A stretch of 64,000 nt of DNA. It comes from Roseovarius halotolerans. GTDB taxonomy: Bacteria; Pseudomonadota; Alphaproteobacteria; Rhodobacterales; Rhodobacteraceae. This document shows positions 10,057 through 19,133 of this stretch, one piece after another. Location: contig NZ_FWFU01000004.1 in NCBI RefSeq assembly GCF_900172255.1, positions 1 to 64,000 on the forward strand. The letters are read 5' to 3'. The position numbers and the translations under genes are program-made. Position 1 is the first letter of the stretch; every line of letters begins with the position of its first letter. The notes below the pieces were generated by a model. It ran no database searches. It was given only the letters and a program-made list of their open reading frames with translations, and was not told where the DNA came from.

Positions 10057-10676
10057 TCCGGCTCGACAAGCATGACAGCGATGACAAGTTCTGGGTGGTG
10101 ACCATCGACCGCCCCGACAAGGCCAATTCCCTGACCGAGGCGATGCTGGTGGAACTGGCGCGCATCGTCGAATCGGCGCAGGAAAGCGCGCGGGTGCTGG
10201 TTCTGACCGGCGCGGGCGAAGTGTTCTCGGCTGGCGCCGATCTCGAGGCGGCGCGCGCCGGGCTGGCCACCTCGGCGGTGTGGGAGCGCCTGAGCGCCGC
10301 CATTGCGGGCTTTCCCGGCCTCAGTATCGCGGCCCTCAACGGCACCGTGGCGGGCGGCGCAATGGGCATGGTGCTGGCCTGCGATCTGCGCATCGCCGTG
10401 CCGGGTGCGCGGGCGTTTTATCCGGTGATGAAGCTCGGTTTCCTGCCCCAGCCCTCCGATCCCAAGCGGCTCATTTCGCTGGTCGGTCCGGCGCGCGCCA
10501 AGATGATCCTGATGGGCGGGCAGAAGATCGACCATGACGAGGCGATCCTGTGGGGGCTGTTCGACCGTATCGCCACGCCGGATGCGCTTCTGGACACGGC
10601 GCGCGAGATCGCCGCCGACGTGCTCAACGCGGATTACCTGCATGCCGCCACGATCAAGGGCATGTGCAGGGGCTGA
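10053..10676 (+). CDS. Short crotonase-fold protein, catalytic glutamates absent
   Basis: A 207-residue member of the enoyl-CoA hydratase/isomerase superfamily, about 50 residues shorter than typical members because the C-terminal helical lid is missing. Oxyanion-hole elements are present (FSAGADLEAA, and the second-strand GG in TVAGGAMGMVLACDLRIA). The two glutamates that activate water in hydratases align with Gly (GGAMGM instead of GGxxEL) and Val (YPVMKLG instead of xPExxLG), so hydratase activity is unlikely. Start and coupling are fixed by the ATGA overlap with the SDR gene. It may be an isomerase, hydrolase or non-catalytic CoA binder. Confidence 0.8.
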   Translation: MIRLDKHDSDDKFWVVTIDRPDKANSLTEAMLVELARIVESAQESARVLVLTGAGEVFSAGADLEAARAGLATSAVWERLSAAIAGFPGLSIAALNGTVAGGAMGMVLACDLRIAVPGARAFYPVMKLGFLPQPSDPKRLISLVGPARAKMILMGGQKIDHDEAILWGLFDRIATPDALLDTAREIAADVLNADYLHAATIKGMCRG

Positions 10677-10699
10677 GCCCGCACGCGCGCTGATCGTTT

Positions 10700-11854
10700 T
10701 CAGGAAGCCTTGCGGTTGGCGATCTCCTCGCCGATCCGGTCGAGTTCCCGCTCGTCCTCGGGCAGCCCCTCGCGCGACAACAGCACCGCCACCTTGCGCA
10801 GGCCCGGCACATGGCTGCAGATGACCAGCAGCATCACCATGATCGGCACCGAAAGAAACATCCCCGGAATGCCCCAGACCGCGCCCCAGAAGGCGAGGCT
10901 GATGATGATCCCGAAGGACGACAGCCTGAGCGCGCGGCCCATCATCCATGGGTCGATCACGTTGCCGTTCAGGAACTGGATCGCCGCCGACAAGACAAAG
11001 ATCAGCCCCGTGGTCTGCGCATCGCCGGTTTCCACATAGGCCACCAACGCCACCATCCCCGTCGCCACGATCGAGCCGATATTGGGGATGTAATTGAGGA
11101 TGAAGGTCAGGATGCCCAGCGCCAGCGCCAGTTCGATCCCGAAGAACTGCGCCAGCACATAGATCATCGCGCCGGTGATCAGGCTGACGGCGGTCTTGAC
11201 CAGCAGGTAATAGTTCACCCGGTGGATGATCGATGAAATGATCTTGTTCACCCGTTCGGCCTGAGCCTCGTCGCCCAGGAAATTCGCCATCTTGGTGTCG
11301 AACCAGATCCGCTCGGCAAACAGGAAGCCAACGAAAAGGATGACCAGCACCGTGCCCTGCATGAGGTTCCCCGCCTGCCCCGCCACGGTGCGCACATAGC
11401 TCGATATCTGCACGCTGCTGAGCGAGTTCAGGACCGCCTGTTCGACGTCCTCGCCCATCCAGGAGAACAGCGAGGCGACCGCCTCGGGGGCGCGCTCGGC
11501 ATAGGAGACGGTGGTGAACAGAACGGTGTTGAGCTGTGCGAGAAGGATCGAGGAAAGCACAAGAAGCGCGCCCGAGATCAGCACAAGGGCGATGATCGAG
11601 GCCAGCCAGTTGGGAAAGGCGAACCGCCCGATGCGCTGGCGCGCGATCAGTCGGATCACGTCCGAGGTGAGCGAAAAGAGGATGATCGCCACCGCCAGCG
11701 AGATCAGCAGGAAGCGCGCCTGCACCAGCATGAACAGCACCACCGCAAAGGCGATGATCACCAGGGCCGTGGTGCGCACACGCGCATCGCTCTCGGTCTC
11801 GCCCAAGCCCCGCGCCAGCTTATCTTCGTCTCGCGTTCCCATGTTCCCCTGCAT
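10700..11854 (-). CDS. AI-2E family transporter (PerM-like permease)
   Basis: A polytopic membrane protein of about 384 residues in the AI-2E/UPF0118 family. It has an N-terminal pair of membrane segments, a long middle domain, then four or more segments containing GILTFILNYIPNIGSIVATG, the hallmark of the family. Members export small molecules or ions (AI-2 in one case, Na+/H+ antiport in others), so the substrate is open. Two starts are possible: ATG at 11854 and ATG at 11842 (MGTRDEDK), the latter with AGGGG just upstream. It converges on the crotonase gene with a 23-base gap. Confidence 0.85.
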   Translation of the reverse strand: MQGNMGTRDEDKLARGLGETESDARVRTTALVIIAFAVVLFMLVQARFLLISLAVAIILFSLTSDVIRLIARQRIGRFAFPNWLASIIALVLISGALLVLSSILLAQLNTVLFTTVSYAERAPEAVASLFSWMGEDVEQAVLNSLSSVQISSYVRTVAGQAGNLMQGTVLVILFVGFLFAERIWFDTKMANFLGDEAQAERVNKIISSIIHRVNYYLLVKTAVSLITGAMIYVLAQFFGIELALALGILTFILNYIPNIGSIVATGMVALVAYVETGDAQTTGLIFVLSAAIQFLNGNVIDPWMMGRALRLSSFGIIISLAFWGAVWGIPGMFLSVPIMVMLLVICSHVPGLRKVAVLLSREGLPEDERELDRIGEEIANRKAS

Positions 11855-12000
11855 CGGTCCCCGCCCACTATGGGCAGCGCGGCGCGCGGATACAACCCGC
11901 CAGAGCCCCGCATGATGGCACCGGCTGCGCCGCTCGCGGGCAAAGCGCCCATTTTCGCGCCACCTGCCGGGGAAGTCCCTTGCCACGGCCAAGGCGGGCG

Positions 12001-12046
12001 GCCAGCCCCCCGGACCCCCCGAGGTATTTGGGGCCAGATGAAGGGC
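12001..12046. repeat. Dispersed GC-rich repeat, copy 2
   Basis: It matches 7598-7643 at 43 of 46 bases: the first 29 bases and the last 14 are identical, with three mismatches between. On the minus strand it reads CTTCATCTGGCC, then AAATACCTCGGGGGG. Part of the hairpin arm of copy 1 is degraded here. Confidence 0.7.
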
Positions 12047-12135
12047 TTCGGGGGGAAGATGCCAAGCCGAAGAAGGTACGGAAATGACGGTCTTTTGTAC
12101 GTTTGACATGCGCGCGCCCTGTTAAGGCCCGGTCG

Positions 12136-12190
12136 TGACCGCCCCGAAACCGACGCGATACCGACCCGTTACCGGCGCGATACCGAAGCG
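12136..12190. repeat. Array of five 11-bp units with ACCG...CG core, array 1
   Basis: Five contiguous units of exactly 11 bases start at 12136, 12147, 12158, 12169 and 12180. Each has ACCG at unit positions 3-6 and CG at 10-11; the consensus is ATACCGAcgCG. The 11-bp period places every core on about the same DNA face. A related array lies at 46555-46599. It is upstream of mscS and suggests a cooperative protein-binding site rather than coding sequence. Confidence 0.7.
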
Positions 12191-12338
12191 GGTTCCGCCT
12201 TGTTAACAAGGGCCCGCGGGGTCTCGAATCGGCCCGTGATGCCCGCGCAGCGACGCCGCGCCCCGCTTTTCCTTGATCCCCGCGCCGCTTGCGGGCATGA
12301 GAATGTCGCCAAGGTATTGTTTGACGAGAGGTTGTTTC

Positions 12339-13676
12339 ATGGACTGGGATCACCCACCCGCCGTCATCGCCCAAGGGGTCGATCTTGCCCTGCGGGGCTG
12401 GGATCTGGCAAAGGGCTGGCTCTCGAGCCCGGCGGCGTGGTCGCAATTCGCCCTTATCATCGCCGCCTACCTGCTGGCTTTCCTTTTGGCGCGCAAGTTC
12501 AGGCCCGCCCTGGCCCGCCTGCTGGCGCCGCCCCCCGGACAGGACAATATCATTGCCCGGATCCGCCAGACCCTGCTGTTGTTCATGCCCCTGATCCTGC
12601 CGCTGCTGGCCTACGGGCTGACCGGCATGGGCGAAAGCCTGACCCGCTCGATCTTTGGCTCGGGGGCCGTCATCGCCTTTGGAAAAAGGGTTTTCCTGTT
12701 CCTCGCGGTGCGGATTCTTGTGCGTGACATCCTGCGCGATCCCTTCCTCAAGCTGATCGGCAGATACGTTCTGATTCCGGTCGCCGCGCTTTATGCGCTT
12801 GGCCTGCTGGAGCCGGTGACGGCAAAGCTGGCAACCACGATCGTGCCGCTCGGGAACATGTCGTTTGACCTTCTGTGGTTGATCAAGGCCATTGTCGCAG
12901 GCGGCATCGTGTTCTGGCTCGGGCGCTGGTCGAACGACCGGACCGGCCAATATATCCAGACCCAGGCCGAGATGCGCCCCGCCACGCGGCAACTGGCCGC
13001 CAAGGCCGCCGAGATCGCGATCTTCGGCGTGGCCTTCCTCGTGCTGATGAACTATCTCGGAATCTCGCTGACATCGCTGGCAGTGCTTGGCGGTGCCATC
13101 GGCGTCGGGCTTGGCTTCGGGCTGCAGAAGATCGCCTCGAATTTCATCTCGGGGGTCATCCTGCTGCTTGAGGGACAGGCGACCGTCGGCGACTATGTCG
13201 AGCTTGACGGGGGCGAGGCGGGAACCATCGTCAAGATGACGGCCCGCGCCGCGATCCTGGAAACCGTGGACGGCCGCTGGATCGTGGTGCCCAACGAGGA
13301 TTTCATCACCACACGCGTCGTGAACTACTCAGATCAGGGCAGCGCCAACCGATATGAAGTCGAGTTTTCAGTATCTTACGGGACGGATATCAACATCGTC
13401 CCCGAGATCATCCAGGAGGCTGTCGGGCGCTTGCCACAAGTGTTGGACAAACCCGAACCGCCGGATTGCGAGCTGCGGAAATTTGGCGACAGCGGGATCG
13501 AGTTCGTGGTCGAGTTCTGGATCAACGGCATCGACGAGGGCGCCAACAAGGCCTCGCCGGATGTGCTGTTCGCGATCTGGAACGCCCTGAAGGCGCATGA
13601 CATCGAGATCCCCTTCCCGCAGCGGGTCGTGCATCATGTGGGTCTCGAAAAGGCCGGATTGACACCTGCGGCATGA
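12339..13676 (+). CDS. MscS-family mechanosensitive channel
   Basis: A 445-residue membrane protein with several N-terminal segments, then the MscS core. The pore helix is at about 251-275 (GGAIGVGLGFGLQKIASNF), followed by the beta domain (EGQATVGDYVELDGGEAGTI) and the C-terminal cytoplasmic alpha/beta vestibule. It would release osmolytes on hypo-osmotic shock. It is larger than E. coli MscS (286) because of extra N-terminal membrane segments. ATG 12339 is preferred, with GAGAGG 8-9 bases upstream. Its stop overlaps the next gene (ATGA at 13673). The upstream region carries the 11-bp array. Confidence 0.9.
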   Translation: MDWDHPPAVIAQGVDLALRGWDLAKGWLSSPAAWSQFALIIAAYLLAFLLARKFRPALARLLAPPPGQDNIIARIRQTLLLFMPLILPLLAYGLTGMGESLTRSIFGSGAVIAFGKRVFLFLAVRILVRDILRDPFLKLIGRYVLIPVAALYALGLLEPVTAKLATTIVPLGNMSFDLLWLIKAIVAGGIVFWLGRWSNDRTGQYIQTQAEMRPATRQLAAKAAEIAIFGVAFLVLMNYLGISLTSLAVLGGAIGVGLGFGLQKIASNFISGVILLLEGQATVGDYVELDGGEAGTIVKMTARAAILETVDGRWIVVPNEDFITTRVVNYSDQGSANRYEVEFSVSYGTDINIVPEIIQEAVGRLPQVLDKPEPPDCELRKFGDSGIEFVVEFWINGIDEGANKASPDVLFAIWNALKAHDIEIPFPQRVVHHVGLEKAGLTPAA

Positions 13677-14842
13677 GCGACGCATTGGTCATCGGTGCGG
13701 GGCCGGCGGGGCTGATGGCGGCAGGGGAACTGGCGCGTGCAGGACACACCGTCACCGTGGCCGAGGCCAAACCCTCGCCTGCGCGCAAGCTGCTGATGGC
13801 GGGAAAATCGGGTTTGAACCTGACCAAGAACACCGCTTTCGAAACATTCATGGCCGCCTATGGCGAGGCCGCCCCCGCCCTGCGCCCGATGCTCGAAGCC
13901 TTCGGGCCCGAGGCCGTGCAGGATTGGGCGCGGGGCTTTGGATTGCCGCTTTTCACCGGCAGCACCGGGCGGGTGTTTCCCAAGGCGATGAAGGCCTCGC
14001 CGCTGCTCCGGGCTTGGCTGGCCGAACTCGACGCCATTGGCGTGCGGCTGGAGACCCGCTGGCGATGGCAGGGCTGGCAGGGTGACGCGGTCAGAATCGA
14101 AACGCCCGATGGCATCCGCTCCGTGACGCCGGATGTCACGGTGCTGGCCTGTGGCGGTGCCAGTTGGGCGCGCCTGGGGTCGGACGGGACCTGGGCTGCG
14201 AATCTGCCCGCGCCCGCTCTTGCGCCGTTCCGGCCCGCCAACATGGGCTTCGTGCTGAGTTGGTCGGAGCATATGCGGCGCCATTTCGGCAAGCCGGTCA
14301 AGGGCGTGGCGCTCAAGGCCGGAGCGGAGGTATCGCGTGGCGAGATCGTCATTTCGGCGCAGGGGATCGAGGGTGGCGGCATCTATGCCATCTCCGCCGC
14401 CCTGCGCGAGGGCGCGCCCCTCATGCTGGACCTGGTGCCTGACCTCGATATCGAAGCGGTCCGCGCGCGTCTTGCCCGCCCGCGCGGCAAGGCCAGCATG
14501 TCCAATCACCTGCGCAAGGCGCTGAAGCTGGACCCTGTGAAACAGGCGCTTCTGATGGAGTTCGCCCGCCCCCTGCCGCCCGATCCCGCGCCTCTGATCA
14601 AGGCGCTGCCGGTTCCCTTGCAGGGGCCGCGCCCGATGGACGAAGCGATATCCACCGCAGGCGGGTTGCGCTTTGAAGCGCTCGACGGGGGGCTGATGCT
14701 GCGCGCGCGCCCCGGCACCTTCGCCGCCGGAGAGATGCTGGATTGGGAAGCGCCGACCGGGGGTTACCTGCTGACAGCCTGTCTTGCCACGGGCCGATGG
14801 GCCGGGCGCGCGGCGGCGGAGTATGCGGCACAGCGGGGCTGA
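13673..14842 (+). CDS. HI0933-like FAD-dependent oxidoreductase (PP_4765 type)
   Basis: A 389-residue flavoprotein with an N-terminal dinucleotide loop GAGPAG (8-13), the HI0933-family block RKLLMAGKSGLNLTKN near 38-53, and a C-terminal GEMLDWEAPTGGYLL flavin-contact region ending in a helix. It matches the family of uncharacterised flavoproteins related to BaiN/HI0933. The reaction is unknown. It is translationally coupled to the MscS gene by a 4-base overlap, so the two share a transcript; a functional link is only inferred. Confidence 0.85.
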   Translation: MSDALVIGAGPAGLMAAGELARAGHTVTVAEAKPSPARKLLMAGKSGLNLTKNTAFETFMAAYGEAAPALRPMLEAFGPEAVQDWARGFGLPLFTGSTGRVFPKAMKASPLLRAWLAELDAIGVRLETRWRWQGWQGDAVRIETPDGIRSVTPDVTVLACGGASWARLGSDGTWAANLPAPALAPFRPANMGFVLSWSEHMRRHFGKPVKGVALKAGAEVSRGEIVISAQGIEGGGIYAISAALREGAPLMLDLVPDLDIEAVRARLARPRGKASMSNHLRKALKLDPVKQALLMEFARPLPPDPAPLIKALPVPLQGPRPMDEAISTAGGLRFEALDGGLMLRARPGTFAAGEMLDWEAPTGGYLLTACLATGRWAGRAAAEYAAQRG

Positions 14843-14876
14843 GCATCCTTCAGGTCAGCGGCGGACGGACGCGCAG

Positions 14877-15902
14877 CTATCGCTTTGCCATCATCGACAG
14901 CCGGATCAGCGCACGTTCCACAAGCGCCATCGCCGGGGCACGCTGCCCTGCCGAACGCAGTTGCAGGTCGGTATCGGTGAGCAGGCGAAGCGCCTCTTCC
15001 AGGCGCGGCGCGCCCCATTTCTGCGCCTGGCGCAGGATCCGGTCGCGGCGCGGGCCATAGACAGGCGGACGCAACCGCCCGATCCCCTGACCAGGGCCAT
15101 CAGGGTCAGCCGCCACGGCGTAAAGCCTGCGGAAATGGCGCGTGGCACTGATGCACAGGGTCACCGCCTGAACCCCCTGCCCGCGCAGACGCTTCATCAC
15201 CGGGCCGATCTCACCGGCGCGGGCCTCGGCGACGATATCGAGGATATCGTCCAGCTCGGCTTCGGTGGAACTTGGTGCGCAAAGCGCGACATCCTCGGGG
15301 GTCAGCGGCGTCTCGTCACCAATCTTGTAGAGCGCCAGTTTTTCCATCGTCTGGCGAAAATCGCCGGGGTCGAGATCGCGCGCCAAAGCTGTCAGATCGC
15401 GCATCGCATCGCCTCCGACATCTTTGAGTCCAGCCTTGGTCAGTGTGGCTTCGATCTCATCGCGCGAGGGCGGATCGTCATAGATCACGGCGGCATAGGC
15501 ATTGGGATGGCCCTCGAAGAGCTTGCGCAGCTTCGAGGCGGGTTTGAGCGCACCAGCGGTGACAATGACCTGCGCATCGCCCTCCTGCCAGTCGGCCAGG
15601 GCGTCCGTCACCATTGGGGCAAGCGCGTCAGTCGCATCCTCGACAAAGGCCACGCGCGGCCCCGGAAAGAACCCCTGCGCCTTCACCGCATCAAGCAGCA
15701 TCGCGGGGTCCTTGCGCAAATCGCTGGCGGAAATGCGCGTGAGGCGCATTTCCTCTTCGCCCGCGGGGCCGATCAGGGCGGCGATCACCTCCTGACGGCG
15801 CAGCGCCACGCGCATCGCATCCTGCCCGTAGATCAGAAGACCCGTGCGCTTGGGGTCGGGGCGGGCGAAATACCCTGCCGCATCACGGCCCGAGAGTTTC
15901 AT
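14877..15902 (-). CDS. holA: DNA polymerase III subunit delta
   Basis: The delta subunit opens the beta sliding clamp within the clamp loader. The 341-residue length is standard. The N-terminal [11 protein letters not shown] and the segment RTGLLIYGQDAMRVALRRQEV fit alphaproteobacterial HolA, followed by the AAA-like fold without a functional Walker A and a C-terminal helical collar domain (IRLSMM end). It overlaps the upstream lptE-like gene by ATGA and forms part of the leuS-lptE-holA unit that is conserved in this family. Confidence 0.9.
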   Translation of the reverse strand: MKLSGRDAAGYFARPDPKRTGLLIYGQDAMRVALRRQEVIAALIGPAGEEEMRLTRISASDLRKDPAMLLDAVKAQGFFPGPRVAFVEDATDALAPMVTDALADWQEGDAQVIVTAGALKPASKLRKLFEGHPNAYAAVIYDDPPSRDEIEATLTKAGLKDVGGDAMRDLTALARDLDPGDFRQTMEKLALYKIGDETPLTPEDVALCAPSSTEAELDDILDIVAEARAGEIGPVMKRLRGQGVQAVTLCISATRHFRRLYAVAADPDGPGQGIGRLRPPVYGPRRDRILRQAQKWGAPRLEEALRLLTDTDLQLRSAGQRAPAMALVERALIRLSMMAKR

Positions 15903-16360
15903 ACCGGCAAGACCCGCGATGCAGCAACCAACCGCTCGGCCAGCCCATCGGCAAGGCGCGCAAGGATGTCCTCGCCTTGCGCCGCGACCCTGCCAGAGGT
16001 CAGGACCACGCCACCCTGCAAGTCGTTGACTGCATATGTCATTTCAGCGTTGTAGGGGGCGCGAGCAGTGAGGCTGCCGGACGTTTCATCGCCCTCACGG
16101 CCGTCGAGCTTAAGCGCATAGAAGAGACCATAACGCGCATCCCGCGCACGGCAGCGACCCAACCGGCTTTCCAGCGCCTTGGCCATGCGGCGCGCATCAT
16201 GCCCATTCAGAAGGGTGATCGCCACCGCGTTGCGAAACCGGCCCAGATCATCCGGCAATGCGCTGCCCGAAGGCGCGCAGAAACCCGCGGCCGGGGCCAG
16301 CATGGCGGCGCCGGCGACAACACTTCCGATCACGACCTGGCGGCGATCAAATGACGACAT
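15899..16360 (-). CDS. lptE: LptE-like protein lacking a canonical lipobox
   Basis: A 153-residue exported protein at the position of lptE, between leuS and holA. LptE normally is an outer-membrane lipoprotein that plugs LptD for LPS insertion. Here the N-terminus ([19 protein letters not shown]) has a twin-Arg-like pair and a hydrophobic core, but the only cysteine near the cleavage region (Cys28) follows AAGF, so the -1 residue is Phe and no standard lipobox exists. The middle (ALESRLG, then [19 protein letters not shown]) keeps the LptE pattern. It overlaps leuS by 14 bases and holA by 4. Assignment leans on synteny. Confidence 0.65.
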   Translation of the reverse strand: MSSFDRRQVVIGSVVAGAAMLAPAAGFCAPSGSALPDDLGRFRNAVAITLLNGHDARRMAKALESRLGRCRARDARYGLFYALKLDGREGDETSGSLTARAPYNAEMTYAVNDLQGGVVLTSGRVAAQGEDILARLADGLAERLVAASRVLPV

Positions 16361-18983
16361 TCACGATCCGTCCGGGGACGACGATGACCTTCCTGGGCTG
16401 GGCCCCGTCCAGCGCCTTGATCACAGCATCCGCCGCCAGCGCCTGTTTTTCAACCTCGGACTTGTCCATGTCCCTGGGAACGCTGATTTCAGCGCGGCGT
16501 TTGCCGTTGATCTGGATCGGCAAGGTCACCGTGTCATCGACCAGCATGGAGTCATCCGCCACCGGCCAGGGCGCCTGCCCGACCAGCCCCTGCTGACCAA
16601 GCGCGGCCCAGAGTTCCTCGGCAAGATGCGGGGTCATCGGCGACATGAGCTGCACCAGCGCAGCGGCCGCCTGCTGGCGCGCCTGCGCGCCGGCCTGCGA
16701 CTTTGCCAGCGTATTGGTAAAGGCGTAGAGCTTGGCGATGGCGGCGTTGAAACCGAAGGATTCCACGCCGCCCGTCACGTCATGGATGGTCTTGTGCATC
16801 TCTCGCAGCAGGGCCGTGTCATGCTCGTTCGCAGGCTCGTCGCTGGTGGCGATGCCGGTGACAAGGCGATGCACGCGGGCGAGATGCTTGAAAGCGGCCT
16901 CGGCGCCTGCGGCGGTCCATTCCACGTCACGTTCCGGCGGGCTGTCGGAAAGAACGAACCAGCGCGCGGTATCCGCACCATAGGCGCCGATGATGCTGAC
17001 CGGATCGACCACGTTCTTCTTGGATTTCGACATCTTGGCCGAGGGGATAATCTTAACGGGTTGCCTGGTCCCTTTGAGGAACGTTCCATCATCTAGACGC
17101 TCGACTTCCTCTGGATACCGGTAGACTCGCTTTGGTTCGCTAAGAGAATCGACCTCCGAAAGTCTTCCCCAGTCACTCATAGGAGCGTCTTCAGTTGTGT
17201 AATATATCTCATGCGTCACCATACCCTGCGTGAACAGCGCATTGAACGGCTCGATCGCCTTTTGCGGCAGGTGGCCGGTCTGGTGCATGGCGCGCGCGAA
17301 GAAGCGCGAATAAAGGAGATGCAGGATCGCGTGTTCGATTCCGCCGATATACTGGTCCACGTTCATCCAGTATTCGGCCTCTTCCAGATCGGTCGGGGTC
17401 TTTGCGCGCGGCGCGGTGAAGCGGGCGAAATACCACGAACTGTCAACGAAGGTATCCATCGTGTCGGTTTCGCGCCGGGCGGGCGCACCGCAGGACGGAC
17501 AGGCGCAATCGCGCCATGTCGGGTGTCGGTCCAGCGGGTTGCCGGGGATCGAGAAATCGATCGGCTGGCCGCCCTCGTCATAGGGCAGCTGGATCGGCAG
17601 GTTCTCTTTCTTCTCCGGCACCACGCCGCAGGATTCGCAATGCACCACCGGGATCGGGCAGCCCCAATACCGCTGGCGGCTGAGGCCCCAGTCCCGCAGC
17701 CGGAACTTGGTCACACCCTGACCGACGCCGTTCTCCTCGCAAAAGGCGATGGCGCTGTCGATGCCCTGCTCGCCGGTCTGCATCTCGTCACCGGCAAAGC
17801 CCTTGATATAGCGCACCTTCTCCGATTTGGGCGGCACATAGGCATCGCCCCCGTCCTCGGGCAGGGCGAAATCGTCGCCGGGGTTCGCCGGGGCGTAGGT
17901 CGACATCACCGGCAGGTCGTATTTGCGCGCGAAGTCAAGGTCGCGCTGGTCATGCGCCGGGCAGCCGAAGATCGCGCCGGTGCCGTAATCCATCAGGATG
18001 AAATTGGCCACGTAGACCGGCAGCTCCCACGCTGTATCAAAGGGGTGGCGCACCCGCAGCCCGGTGTCGAAGCCCTTTTTCTCAGCCTTCTCCAGCTCTT
18101 CTTCCGATGTGCCCATGCGGCGGCATTCGGCGTTGAAGGCGGCCAGCTCATCATTGTCCTTCTCCATCTGGCGCGCCAGCGGATGATCGGGCGAGATGCC
18201 GATGAAGCTCGCGCCCATCAAGGTGTCGGGCCGGGTCGTGTAGACCTCGATGCGGTCATGGCCCTCAAGCCCCTCGACCAGCGAGAAGGCGAATTGCAGC
18301 CCGCGCGAGCGGCCGATCCAGTTGGCCTGCATCAGCTTGACCTTGGCCGGCCAGTCATCAAGCCCGTCAAGCGCATCGAGCAGCTCTTCGGCGAAATCCG
18401 AGATGCGGAAGAACCACTGGGTCAGCTCGCGCCGCTCGACCACTGCGCCCGAGCGCCACCCGCGCCCGTTCTCGACCTGTTCATTGGCCAGCACGGTCAT
18501 GTCCACCGGATCCCAGTTGACGACCGCGTTCTTGCGATAGACCAGCCCCTGTTCCAACATGTCGAGGAACAGCGCCTGCTGCTGGCCGTAATATTCCGGG
18601 TCGCAGGTGGCGAATTCACGGCTCCAGTCGATCGACAGGCCAAGCGGCTTCATCTGTGCGCGCATGTCGTCGATATTGCCGTACGTCCAATCCTTGGGGT
18701 GTCCGCCGCTGGCCATCGCGGCATTTTCCGCAGGCATCCCGAAGGCGTCCCAGCCCATCGGGTGCAACACGTTGTGCCCTGTGCTGATCTTGTAGCGCGC
18801 GATCACGTCGCCCATCGTGTAGTTGCGCACATGCCCCATATGGATACGCCCGGAGGGATAGGGGAACATCTCAAGCACGTAATACTTGGGCTTGCCCTCA
18901 CTGCGGGCGGCGCGAAACAGCCCCGCATCGTCCCAGGCCTTTTGCCATTTCGCTTCGATCTCGGCGGCTGAATAGCGCGACAT
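16347..18983 (-). CDS. leuS: Leucyl-tRNA synthetase
   Basis: A class Ia aminoacyl-tRNA synthetase of 878 residues, the normal bacterial length. HMGH is at 48-51, the editing (CP1) domain follows, a zinc-type CESC/CPSC pair lies in the middle, and KMSKS is near 650. The C-terminal anticodon-binding helices end in VNVVI. Codons about 590-645, between the catalytic FTQGMVTHE block and KMSKS, have clearly lower G+C and use ATA, ACA, AGA, AGG, CTA and GGA, which are rare elsewhere in the window. The frame is unbroken, so the protein is probably functional. It heads the leuS-lptE-holA unit. Confidence 0.97.
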   Translation of the reverse strand: MSRYSAAEIEAKWQKAWDDAGLFRAARSEGKPKYYVLEMFPYPSGRIHMGHVRNYTMGDVIARYKISTGHNVLHPMGWDAFGMPAENAAMASGGHPKDWTYGNIDDMRAQMKPLGLSIDWSREFATCDPEYYGQQQALFLDMLEQGLVYRKNAVVNWDPVDMTVLANEQVENGRGWRSGAVVERRELTQWFFRISDFAEELLDALDGLDDWPAKVKLMQANWIGRSRGLQFAFSLVEGLEGHDRIEVYTTRPDTLMGASFIGISPDHPLARQMEKDNDELAAFNAECRRMGTSEEELEKAEKKGFDTGLRVRHPFDTAWELPVYVANFILMDYGTGAIFGCPAHDQRDLDFARKYDLPVMSTYAPANPGDDFALPEDGGDAYVPPKSEKVRYIKGFAGDEMQTGEQGIDSAIAFCEENGVGQGVTKFRLRDWGLSRQRYWGCPIPVVHCESCGVVPEKKENLPIQLPYDEGGQPIDFSIPGNPLDRHPTWRDCACPSCGAPARRETDTMDTFVDSSWYFARFTAPRAKTPTDLEEAEYWMNVDQYIGGIEHAILHLLYSRFFARAMHQTGHLPQKAIEPFNALFTQGMVTHEIYYTTEDAPMSDWGRLSEVDSLSEPKRVYRYPEEVERLDDGTFLKGTRQPVKIIPSAKMSKSKKNVVDPVSIIGAYGADTARWFVLSDSPPERDVEWTAAGAEAAFKHLARVHRLVTGIATSDEPANEHDTALLREMHKTIHDVTGGVESFGFNAAIAKLYAFTNTLAKSQAGAQARQQAAAALVQLMSPMTPHLAEELWAALGQQGLVGQAPWPVADDSMLVDDTVTLPIQINGKRRAEISVPRDMDKSEVEKQALAADAVIKALDGAQPRKVIVVPGRIVNVVI

Positions 18984-19133
18984 GCCTCAAACCCTTCGTG
19001 GTCCCGTTGATTGCCTCGCGTGATAGGGCGCGGCGGGCGCGGGGTCCAGTGGTCAGGCGCAAAAATGCGGACCTATGCAGGGGCGCCGCACCTGCTTATA
19101 AGGTTCAAAAACCAATGCCGGGTGATGCTTTCG

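Larger units (their letters stand above)
11855..12338. other. 484-base regulatory and repeat region upstream of mscS
   Basis: This gap between the divergent AI-2E gene and mscS contains the second copy of a dispersed repeat (12001-12046), a GTAC-flanked dyad (12076-12100), an array of 11-bp units (12136-12190) and a perfect 14-bp palindrome with a GTTAAC centre (12198-12211). No credible ORF was seen. Confidence 0.65.

Noticed and set aside
12198-12211. Palindrome CCTTGTTAACAAGG as a CtrA site
   Set aside because: It holds TTAACA, not TTAACC, and has no second half at the right distance; kept only as a palindrome in the region note.
17211-18971. Open frame of 586 codons on the plus strand
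   Set aside because: Antisense to leuS, whose product has all class I synthetase motifs; composition is that of a shadow.
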